From positions 1 through 30,216 of the forward strand of contig CAIXPZ010000050.1 of NCBI GenBank assembly GCA_903921455.1: a stretch of DNA of 30,216 nt. The letters run 5' to 3'. The notes beneath the pieces are model-generated. The model worked only from the letters and a program-made list of their open reading frames with translations. It had not been told where the DNA came from and ran no database searches. Positions 9,801 to 15,843 of the stretch are shown piece after piece; position 1 is the stretch's first letter, and each line of letters opens with the position of its first letter. Source of the stretch: an uncultured Verrucomicrobia subdivision 3 bacterium (GTDB lineage: Bacteria; Verrucomicrobiota; Verrucomicrobiae; Limisphaerales; UBA11358). Position numbers and translations under genes: made by a program.

Positions 9801-10111
9801 CGGCGTCCTCGTGGAACGCGACGGTAGTAAACGTGACGCCCTCGGCCCAGGTTGGGTTTACGGTGACGACCCCGGCGGCGGTAAGCATCAATAAAAACGC
9901 CGTGACCTCGGCGGGCGCCGGCAAACTGGTATTAAGCGGCACGGGCGGGACGGCGGGTCACAGCTATGCCGTGGTGAGCACGACGAATCTGGCGCCGCCG
10001 GTGATCTGGTCGCCGGTGGTGACCAACGCGTTTGATGGCAGCGGCAACTTCAGCTACACGAACGTCGTAAGCACGGGCACGCCAAAGTTATTCCTGCGCA
10101 TTCAGCAGTAA
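3857..10111 (+). CDS. Giant secreted repeat protein with autotransporter-associated beta-strand (PATR) repeats and a late IPT/TIG-like domain
   Basis: A 2084-residue protein starts with a signal peptide (hydrophobic core QLVIACLLSLS, likely cleavage after PAIA near residue 38). The rest is Gly/Asn/Thr/Ser-rich and almost free of cysteine, which suggests a long parallel beta-helix. At least ten repeats of the PATR type (TIGR02601/PF12951) are visible, for example NTYSGGTVVSNGTLSLN, NTYTGATTVGNGTLLVSG and NDFSGGSTINEGTVEIS. Three large blocks each open with a related Trp motif: TWLGNTDANW (about residue 42), YWKGGVDNNW (about 735) and VWSGQTDTNW (about 1409). Near residues 1915-2000 TLTSVTPNPVTGSTYAVTLN looks like an IPT/TIG immunoglobulin-like fold. 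The end (about 2010-2084) is a compact module finishing LFLRIQQ. There is no autotransporter barrel and no PEP-CTERM tail. Probable role: surface adhesin or polysaccharide-binding scaffold; no enzyme motif seen. Confidence 0.85.
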   Translation: MKTNNPPRIMKMLTCIKQSPVQLVIACLLSLSATPAIAANGNDTWLGNTDANWAVAANWSPAVNAPPIGGDWLFFGAAGSSGATLTNNLTAGTSFAGITFNAGASSYTILSNSITLTGGITNNSAAVQNINFPISGGTVFATTNGGNLTINGVMSGSTGYTIIGTNGGTVTLNGTNTHTGAVTINNATVVLGTPNALTVGTATANASGWVLQQNVILDVKGNNQTAYGWIDGIDANNTTPTGTWITNSSATLATLTITNFGNNFKYREGNFGGNLKLVLTANNLGNTQNGRPGSAFQMQVPGNTYSGGTVIQGLWGNPFTVTNLNSGTYGFATTGNTNTAILRNYNAGLGYSVLGSGPLTLDNGELWVTSIFTYTNPIVVTSRGGILNAEQNQFYAAGATVTGTGLLALEANNKQYFFTNDWSGFTGTLAVDANDTIVNFCSNSPAGDLVFWGAYNATYGTLQWNGDATQPATLAFTRANSGSAAGIAGAAILTGRLSNGMTNALTYKFGDNTATTNNFGAIIQNGSGAVGVTKIGSDTQILSAVNTYTNPTYVGGGTLVLSAVNNGGGGCVVSNGATLSFGGTGSLTNTTATVNVLAGGTLVSGGATIGGLVTMGAGSGAINLRDSIINTNTLAGGLTLDNGNVLSFDLGSASDVIAITGGAYTKNAGTVTVNVAGTGFGANTYPLITGASISSTNGFVLGTVPSNPSFAYALVAASGNLALQVTVAVVSPATAYWKGGVDNNWTTPDSGAIFNWSTNSAGTVTTGAKPGVTTAVTFSGSGAANQTTVLGGNFEINSLALTTSANVGIGGANALQLDSGGLTINSGAGNLTVSNSSLVLGGVQLWTNSSANTVTVSAPISGLSSVTLGGGNTVWSGANSHGGTTLNAGKLTLNGSGTLGSSSAAVTANSATIDLGGSSQSVGAVSLVNGSVITNGTITGTSYYLESGTISAVVGGGVINAVKSTPGTVVLSANNTFAGSMVVNNGTLQIGAGGSTGSLNEGSLAVSNGAALVFNSAGAQTNGGAISGSGPISIVGGGSVTLNNLANSFTGNMLVDGSTLIAATANNTYNEVNGSLGNPSVARTITLTNGATLSLQGGNVLGGWSSTRCGVGISVNPGCQLALNVINPPNTGDSNPLGEVDLNGGQFWAGSGWGIYNQSAILISNIVVGGTSPSTIAPLPGSDATKNGIHVGQSGLNVSADVANNPVKFIVNSTGSGSVDLTVSARLLDPPYSGSLGSGGFNTNANGGIYKDGTGTMLLTAVNSLSGPNLVAAGKLIVSSIQGATGMTNYFDVFDGAVLGILVNGTNQWSPSLAYLGTGGGGITLEFTGLNNTNVAPFNPASVSVPGPVTVNVYGALAVGQYRLIANAAGSIGSFSLGTLPPGVEASLVADTDGTTIDLSVTAGSETFVWSGQTDTNWDKTTVNNWKTNGIAIIYQDLVPVLFADGAAKTNVNLAATVTPASMMVSNNTAHYTFSSATSNKITGVAGLTKIGNGVLTLTNLNNDFSGGSTINEGTVEISENFNLGSGSVQLSGGTLSILQSFTNSHALTIGPSAGSGAGALDVAAGQTLTVANIIADTVGGSGTLKKTGSGVLTVAAYNTYSGGTVVSNGTLSLNQGGGGTGAVRGALTIYPGATVLTTIGDALGYTANVSATPINIFGGTLTNSSGANQGYISTFNLLGGTMSSSGGAYNFNGTNSAINSLATNVTSTISGPILLRADGLTITTALGTVPGGVDLQITGKITGGTNGIVKAGAGTLQTTGTNTYTGATTVGNGTLLVSGSVASAVVVNGGTLGGTGTISNSVVVNSGGTLSPGSSIGTVTIISNLTLNAGSTSHFEVNGSTPVNDAVVAGGTVVYGGTLQIVPTGSFTAGQQFQLFIGAGATNASNFASLLGSPGAGLAFDFTNGVLSVVSTIPAGPTLTSVTPNPVTGSTYAVTLNLTGSGFTGATAVLLTNLTAASGASYVPTVNSDTSISVSFASGTAASSWNATVVNVTPSAQVGFTVTTPAAVSINKNAVTSAGAGKLVLSGTGGTAGHSYAVVSTTNLAPPVIWSPVVTNAFDGSGNFSYTNVVSTGTPKLFLRIQQ

Positions 10112-10138
10112 GATAATGGCGAATAGTGGTGGCAGAGT

Positions 10139-10171
10139 GGCCGCCGCAGTCCAGGGAGGGCTGCGGCGGCC
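10139..10171 (+). terminator. Strong GC hairpin after the giant surface-protein gene
   Basis: GGCCGCCGCAG pairs perfectly with CTGCGGCGGCC across an 11-nt spacer. The stem extends further inward by CC/GG with one G-T pair. It starts 28 nt after the stop codon. The 3' flank is GGGAAAAACC and lacks a T-run, so it may act as a Rho-assisted terminator or an mRNA-stabilising hairpin between two differently expressed genes. Confidence 0.5.
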
Positions 10172-10202
10172 GGGAAAAACCGGTGCAATTGAGAATTGAT
10201 AT

Positions 10203-10994
10203 ATGAAAAATGTTAAAAACAGCTGGGGCAAACCCAATCGACCGGTCAAAATAATCGGCGCTTTCACGTTGATCGAACTGCTGGTGGTCATCGCCATCAT
10301 CGCCATTCTGGCGGCGATGCTCTTGCCCGCCTTAGCCAAAGCCAAAGAGCGTGCCAAACGGATCAATTGCACGAGCAATCTCAAGCAGATTGGCCTGGCG
10401 AGTATGATGTATGCTAATGAAAATCGGGATTTTCTGCCAACGATGGATTATGTTGATCCCGCCGACGGCGTGACCAAGAGCGGAGCTTGGTTGTGGGATT
10501 GGCCGGCGATGACCATCACCAATCTGCTACAATGCGGCGGCAGTCGAAATATTTTTTTCTGTCCGTCCTACGCCGACAAAAACACGGATGCCTATTGGAA
10601 TGGCACCTGGGCCGGGCCGACGCCCTTGCCGTATCGCTCGTTAGGCTATGGGCTGGCCACGCGAGGAGCGGACAAGCTCACGACCTCGCCCGCAGATTCC
10701 AAATATGTCCTGACCAAATTAACCTCCCGGGTGTCAATTCCGGGAGGGCCGCCAACTTTTACGGCAACGCAACTTCCCTTGACCGAGTCCTTTTTTGTAT
10801 TTGATGCCACAGTCTCTTCGGGAACGAGCCCGAACTATAACTTTGTGGATGTGCAGACGCACAAATCCCCCCATTTGAATGGGAGCAAGCCGGTTGGCGG
10901 AAATGAGGCGGCCTTGGATGGCCACGTTGAGTTTCGGAAATTTGAACTGATGGCTATTCATGCGCCCGGCAATCCGGCTTCGTATTGGTGGTAA
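10203..10994 (+). CDS. Prepilin-like (type IV pilin/type II pseudopilin-like) protein with H...DG C-terminal motif
   Basis: The 263-residue protein has a class-III prepilin signal: a basic leader of about 20 residues, then [20 protein letters not shown] with Phe21 as likely +1 and Glu25 at the diagnostic +5 position. Ala takes the place of the usual Gly at -1, as I recall being common in Verrucomicrobiota. The hydrophobic helix is followed by [16 protein letters not shown] and [16 protein letters not shown], the standard continuation in Planctomycetota/Verrucomicrobiota DUF1559-like proteins. Near the C-terminus SPHLNGS...[10 protein letters not shown] (Asp239-Gly240) matches the H-X9-DG processing-associated motif type, here with a longer spacer. 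It would be inserted in the inner membrane and processed by a prepilin peptidase. Its exact role in these bacteria is unknown. It lies between the giant surface protein and the first large enzyme-like gene and is followed by an intrinsic terminator. Confidence 0.88.
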   Translation: MKNVKNSWGKPNRPVKIIGAFTLIELLVVIAIIAILAAMLLPALAKAKERAKRINCTSNLKQIGLASMMYANENRDFLPTMDYVDPADGVTKSGAWLWDWPAMTITNLLQCGGSRNIFFCPSYADKNTDAYWNGTWAGPTPLPYRSLGYGLATRGADKLTTSPADSKYVLTKLTSRVSIPGGPPTFTATQLPLTESFFVFDATVSSGTSPNYNFVDVQTHKSPHLNGSKPVGGNEAALDGHVEFRKFELMAIHAPGNPASYWW

Positions 10995-11032
10995 CGACCA
11001 ATCCATTGCCGGGCATGTGTGTTTTTTTCACG

Positions 11033-11067
11033 TCGGTGGCGGGGTGATCTCGCCACCGATTTGTTTT
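11033..11067 (+). terminator. Intrinsic terminator after the prepilin-like gene
   Basis: TCGGTGGCG (11033-11041) pairs perfectly with CGCCACCGA (11051-11059) over a 9-nt loop and is followed directly by TTTGTTTT. This is a textbook Rho-independent terminator, 38 nt after the stop at 10994. It separates the upstream transcription unit from the gene at 11101, which must have its own promoter or rely on readthrough. Confidence 0.8.
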
Positions 11068-11087
11068 CGGAGGATTTCGGGTTAATT

Positions 11088-11094
11088 TAAGGAC
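11088..11094 (+). promoter_or_regulatory. Ribosome binding site for the gene at 11101
   Basis: TAAGGAC places AGGA 7 nt before the ATG at 11101. It is the clearest Shine-Dalgarno in the window and supports that start over the in-frame ATG at 11110. Confidence 0.55.
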
Positions 11095-11100
11095 GCGATC

Positions 11101-14100
11101 ATGCAAGTCATGAATAAAGTAAAAGCGAGACAACACAAAAGCTGGCGGGTTCCAGGCAAGGCAGGCCTTATTCTGGTATTAATTCTGCTGGCCAGCGGGC
11201 GGCCATTAAGGGCTCAGAGTTATCTCGATACCATCCTATTCGGGAATACCAGTTCCGAAACCGTTCATGCTTTTGCCGGTCCGAACACCGCCGTCATCAA
11301 CAACACATCCGTGACGCCGACGCAGACGGCGCGGCGCGGCCTGACGAACAACCCAGCCACAGTCTATGGCGGCTCGCTGACCTTCAAGTTGGCAGTTGAT
11401 CCGGTGCGTCGGAATTATTTCTCAGTCAAGCTATGGGGCAGTGATGAGACGGTTGGCTTGTCCCAGGATGGTGATATGGGGCGCATGTATTTGTATGTGG
11501 CGGCCACCAATTTTGACGCCACAGCCAATCCAACGAATTTCTACCAGGTCGGCTATCGGCATGAAGGCGACTATGACCCGCTGAATACCGCCGGTTACAA
11601 GCCGCCGGTCGCGGGACGCTTCTTCTATTCCACCACACTGCTGCCACTGTGGATGACGCAGGGACGGACGAACCTGACGCTCACGATTCAACCGGGCGGG
11701 CGCATTTATGATCTGGGCTCTGGTGGTCCGCCCAGCGGAAACTATCAGTTCAACATGTTCGTCAACAGCCGCGGTATTTATCAGGCCTACACGCACACGG
11801 AACCGGTGCTTAATCCCGTCGGCGAAGCGCAAGGCTCGGCGCCTGCAACCACCACGCGTCCGAACTCCGGCAGCACGTCTGGCGTGGGGACGATGAGTTC
11901 TGGCGGGGCGTTTTGGAACAAGCTCAACTCTTCTTTCAGCAGCTTGTTGACCAAGGATCCCACCAACTTTTCCACCGGAGACGTGTTGAACCTGGCTTTG
12001 GGCTACTCGGCAACGAATTTCCCGATTGTCTACACCAATTCGATGGTAGTGACACAGGTGATTGCCGCGCTGGATTTCTACGCCACCAATTATTACGCCA
12101 ATCCCAGCGGGTCGGTCAACGGTTGGGGCGGGAATTTTGGCAATTTGGGATGGGCCATTGATGTTCTGTCGCGGTCGAACCTGCTACAAAACTCACTTAA
12201 TGTGACAAATACTTACGGCGTGGGCGGCAGTGTGTCCCGCCGGCAGGCGTGGGGCGATATGCTGCTGGCCAGCCGTGATTATGGCCGGTTCAATCGCAAT
12301 ACCCTGGCCAACCAAAATCTAATTGCGAACCAGAATATCTATTGGGCGAACCGAGGTCTGCTGGACTTGACCAACGCCAATGCGTTTGCGGAAACCAACG
12401 GTCAGCGTTATCTCCGGGAAGCCATCGGCATCGAACCCTGGCTGGGCAGCGATACCGCCGATGGCGGCCACACGTATCAGTTCGGGACGAACTACTACAT
12501 GATTACACCCAAGGGCCTGTCGCGGGAATGGGGTTACGTCGGCTACGGCTACGGCGAGATGCAGTTTTACGCCGCTGACTTTTATGAGTGGACGACGAAC
12601 ACCATCTTTCTGACGCAATGCGTGAAGATGGCGAAGGCACGGGCTTGTTTCCGGCGGCCATCCGTGGAAGTCAGCGGCAGCAGCAATTATCGATCTATGG
12701 AAGCCATCAGCATTCTGTCTTGGCGTGGTGCGGCGGAATCCGATTCGCAGTTTGCCAGCGAAATCACTTACGCCGACCGCACGCTGACCGGCAACGGGAT
12801 GCGGTGCGCGGCGGTCACAATGGACACCAATCTCATCGGCTACGCGAAACAGATGTTGACCGACGGGCAATACTTTTACTGGATGCAATATCCGGGCCTG
12901 GGTTACGACTCGTTGAAGGCGTTTGGCGACTACCAAAAGATCGCCGCCGCGACGGACAGCGGCGTGCGGCTGCCGGCGACGGACGGACAGCCGGACTTCG
13001 CCTGGTCGGATGAGGACAATGGCATCATCGCGGTCAAACGCGGCAATGAAAAACTGTGGCTATCCACCTACTGGGAGGCAAACAGTTGGACGGGCGTCAA
13101 CGGCATTGGCCGGTTCCTTTACGAGACGAACAGCTTTGCGCGCTACGGCATCTTGGAAGTGACGCCGCAGTTCGACTTTGGCGGCTCGTTTGTTTACCGG
13201 CCAAACTATGTGGATTTGAATTACAAGACGGTTTACACGCCGCCAGATAATCTAACAAATGCATACTTTGGCGAACGCGCGCCGGTGGCCGTGAGCGATC
13301 CGCTGGCAAACGACAACGAGGCATTTGCCGGCAAAGCCAATTTCTGGTCGTGCCGCTACGGCAATTTCCTTATCGGCATCAATCGCAGTTCGAGCACATC
13401 GTATCAGCTAAATACCCCTTCGGGCTTTGTCTCGGCGACGAACTTGATCACCGGCACAAACATGAGCGGGATGGTGATGGTGGCACCGCGCTCAACGGTA
13501 ATCCTGTATTTGAACAGCGCGACCGACAGTAATCCGCTGCCGCTGCCGCCCATGACTTTGAATGCCGTGGGCAGTTTCACGCCCCAAATCGCCCTTGATT
13601 GGAATCCGTCGTCGGGTGCGCTCGGCTACAACGTGAAGCGCTCGCAACTCAAGGGCGGGCCTTACACAACCATCGCCAGCGTTACGGGCACGAACTATGT
13701 GGATACGGGCATCACCATCGGTGGAGTATATTTCTACGTCATTTCGGCGACGAATTCCTACGGCGAAAGCGCCTATAATTCGATGGAGGCATCTGCCAGC
13801 GCTGGCCTGCCGTTACCGTGGCAGACGGTGTGTATCGGAACGCCATATTTGGCTGGAGGAAATGCCGATTATGCCAACGGGGCGTTTACCGTAACCGGCA
13901 ATGGTAGTGACATCGGCAGCACCTCCGATTCGTTCCAATATGTTTATCAGCCGATGACGAACAACGATGGCATCATCCTTGTCCGGTTGGCTTCGATGCA
14001 GCCTTCCACGGGGGGAGACAAGGTCGGAATCATGATGCGTTCGAGCACGAACGCCAATTCGGCAGCGGCGTTCCTGATGTATGATACGTCATCAGGCTTC

Positions 14101-15732
14101 TACAATGTGCGATTCGCCTGCCGCACGGGCAATGGCTCCAGTATGAGCTACAGTTGGGAAGGTCCGGATATCTCTGGTGCGCCGGTGTGGTTCAAACTTC
14201 AGCGCAGCGGTGGCACGACTTATACGGCTTCATTTTCCAATGACGGCTCGACGTGGACCCCGGTGGGGACCAACACATTTTCGATGACCGGCACCGTGCT
14301 GGCGGGGATGGCGGTTTGTGCCCGCTTCTCAGCCAACAGCTTCGACACTTCAGCTTTTGATAATGTCTCCGTTACCGGATGGTCCACAGCCATGCCAGGA
14401 GTGCCGACCAATCTGATTGCTACGGCCGGTCACAAGAGCGCGCGGCTCAAATGGAGTGCCGCCACCAACGCCACTTCCTACAACCTCAGGCGCGCCACAG
14501 TCAGCGGCGGGCCTTACACGCCAGTTGGTAGCTCGACGACAACAAACTTCGCGGATGGCGGGCTGGTCAACGGCTCGACCTATTATTACGTCGTCAGTGC
14601 ATTTAATGGCAACGAAAGCGCAAACTCGTCCGAGACCGTTGTAACCCCGGTGGCGGTTGCTGGAATTGGCGTTGCCATCAGTATTGATTTCCAAGGCGGC
14701 AGTGCGAACAACGGCACGCCGTCGGCCATGGCATCAACGGAATATGCAGGTCAAGTGGTGGTGAACAACTGGAACACGGCGGCAGGATCTGCGGGAACAG
14801 TGACCTCGCTCGCGCAGAGTGATGGTGCGGTTTCAGCAGCAGCTGTCACCTGGGCGTGTGGCAACATCTGGAGCACGCCAATCGCGGAAAGTCCGGGCGA
14901 TTACCGGATGATGAAAGGCTACTTGGACAACAGCTCCACGACCAACACGACTGTGACCGTGGCCAATTTGCCCTCCGCCTACACGAACAATGGTTATTCC
15001 GTGTATGTCTATTGCGACGGCGACAACGGCGGCAGCGCCAAGACCGGCATTTATACCATTGGTGCCACGAGCTATTCAGCCACCGACAATGCCAATGTCA
15101 ATTATTCCGGCACGCAAGTTCAGGCGAATAATTCCGCCGGCAGCTATGTGGTGTTTAGCAACCTGACCGCCAGCGGTTTTACGCTGGTGGCTTCCACCGC
15201 TTCCACCCGCGCGCCCGTCAATGGGATTCAGATTGTCGCGAACACACCCGCCGCGCCAACCGGCTTGGCGGTGGTGCCGGGCAGCGGGCAGGTGGCGTTG
15301 AATTGGAATGCAGCGGCTGGAGCAACGAGCTACAATTTGAAACGTTCACTCACCGGCGGCGCCGGTTATGTGACGGTGACCAACTTAGCCGGCACGAATG
15401 TAGTTGACGCCGGCCTGATCAACGGCACGACATATTACTATGTGGTTTCCGCAGTGAACGCCGGCGGTGAGAGCACGAACTCGGTTCAAGTCAGTGCCAG
15501 GCCCACGTCCATGATTCCGCCGTCGCTCCAAATGAGTTTGAATGCCGGACAGCTTCAATTTACTTGGTCGCCTGATCACACCGGCTGGCGGTTGGTGGCG
15601 CAGACCAACAGTGTCAACGTTGGCCTTACCACCAACTGGTTTACCGTGGGTAATTCGACTGAGACGAATCAAATCTCCGTTCCAATTGTCGCGACCAATG
15701 GATCGGTGTTTTACCGGCTCATTTATCCCTGA
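11101..15732 (+). CDS. Secreted 1543-residue multidomain protein; candidate polysaccharide lyase-like catalytic half plus FN3 and binding domains
   Basis: Signal peptide to about residue 38 (LILVLILLASG, cleavage near LRA-Q). Residues about 40-240 form an N-terminal beta-domain (GGSLTFKLAVDP...YFSVKLWGSD). About 260-620 looks helical, with RQAWGDMLLASRDY, YLREAIGIEPWLGSDTADGG, YGTNY-like FGTNYYMITPKGLSREWGYV and YGYGEMQF. About 625-815 is a beta-sandwich starting LPATDGQPDFAWSDEDNG. This N-terminal half matches the 788-residue protein at 17665 along its whole length. Then come FN3 domain 1 (about 817-898), a concanavalin/DUF1349-like sandwich (about 900-1095), FN3 domain 2 (1098-1182), an unassigned beta-domain starting AISIDFQGGS (about 1185-1380), FN3 domain 3 (1381-1468) and a tail module ending FYRLIYP. 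I do not recognise the catalytic family. An alpha-toroid plus beta-sandwich layout is typical of several polysaccharide lyases, and two GH88 genes in the locus imply a lyase, so lyase is my inference. Confidence 0.8.
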   Translation: MQVMNKVKARQHKSWRVPGKAGLILVLILLASGRPLRAQSYLDTILFGNTSSETVHAFAGPNTAVINNTSVTPTQTARRGLTNNPATVYGGSLTFKLAVDPVRRNYFSVKLWGSDETVGLSQDGDMGRMYLYVAATNFDATANPTNFYQVGYRHEGDYDPLNTAGYKPPVAGRFFYSTTLLPLWMTQGRTNLTLTIQPGGRIYDLGSGGPPSGNYQFNMFVNSRGIYQAYTHTEPVLNPVGEAQGSAPATTTRPNSGSTSGVGTMSSGGAFWNKLNSSFSSLLTKDPTNFSTGDVLNLALGYSATNFPIVYTNSMVVTQVIAALDFYATNYYANPSGSVNGWGGNFGNLGWAIDVLSRSNLLQNSLNVTNTYGVGGSVSRRQAWGDMLLASRDYGRFNRNTLANQNLIANQNIYWANRGLLDLTNANAFAETNGQRYLREAIGIEPWLGSDTADGGHTYQFGTNYYMITPKGLSREWGYVGYGYGEMQFYAADFYEWTTNTIFLTQCVKMAKARACFRRPSVEVSGSSNYRSMEAISILSWRGAAESDSQFASEITYADRTLTGNGMRCAAVTMDTNLIGYAKQMLTDGQYFYWMQYPGLGYDSLKAFGDYQKIAAATDSGVRLPATDGQPDFAWSDEDNGIIAVKRGNEKLWLSTYWEANSWTGVNGIGRFLYETNSFARYGILEVTPQFDFGGSFVYRPNYVDLNYKTVYTPPDNLTNAYFGERAPVAVSDPLANDNEAFAGKANFWSCRYGNFLIGINRSSSTSYQLNTPSGFVSATNLITGTNMSGMVMVAPRSTVILYLNSATDSNPLPLPPMTLNAVGSFTPQIALDWNPSSGALGYNVKRSQLKGGPYTTIASVTGTNYVDTGITIGGVYFYVISATNSYGESAYNSMEASASAGLPLPWQTVCIGTPYLAGGNADYANGAFTVTGNGSDIGSTSDSFQYVYQPMTNNDGIILVRLASMQPSTGGDKVGIMMRSSTNANSAAAFLMYDTSSGFYNVRFACRTGNGSSMSYSWEGPDISGAPVWFKLQRSGGTTYTASFSNDGSTWTPVGTNTFSMTGTVLAGMAVCARFSANSFDTSAFDNVSVTGWSTAMPGVPTNLIATAGHKSARLKWSAATNATSYNLRRATVSGGPYTPVGSSTTTNFADGGLVNGSTYYYVVSAFNGNESANSSETVVTPVAVAGIGVAISIDFQGGSANNGTPSAMASTEYAGQVVVNNWNTAAGSAGTVTSLAQSDGAVSAAAVTWACGNIWSTPIAESPGDYRMMKGYLDNSSTTNTTVTVANLPSAYTNNGYSVYVYCDGDNGGSAKTGIYTIGATSYSATDNANVNYSGTQVQANNSAGSYVVFSNLTASGFTLVASTASTRAPVNGIQIVANTPAAPTGLAVVPGSGQVALNWNAAAGATSYNLKRSLTGGAGYVTVTNLAGTNVVDAGLINGTTYYYVVSAVNAGGESTNSVQVSARPTSMIPPSLQMSLNAGQLQFTWSPDHTGWRLVAQTNSVNVGLTTNWFTVGNSTETNQISVPIVATNGSVFYRLIYP

Positions 15733-15843
15733 AAAACGCGGAAATCGGTGGGGCAGCCATCGGTCAGATTGGTTGGCAGCCTCCAAATGGCAAGGTGAAG
15801 GTTTGCACTGTAACAAATAGAATTTAACTAGTAATACCGATAA

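Noticed and set aside
3857..10111. Possible CRISPR or tandem DNA repeat array in the repetitive 6-kb gene
   Set aside because: Similarity is at protein level (PATR repeats) with variable spacing and no identical DNA direct repeats or spacers.
3857..10111. Classical type V autotransporter
   Set aside because: The repeats match passenger domains, but the C-terminus is a small sandwich-like module, not a 12-strand barrel.
9886..10111. PEP-CTERM sorting signal
   Set aside because: No Pro-Glu-Pro motif, transmembrane helix or basic tail is found at the end of the protein.
15733..15843. Terminator between the 1543-residue gene and the esterase gene
   Set aside because: GGCAGCC occurs twice as a direct repeat, not inverted, so no stem forms; no T-run is present.
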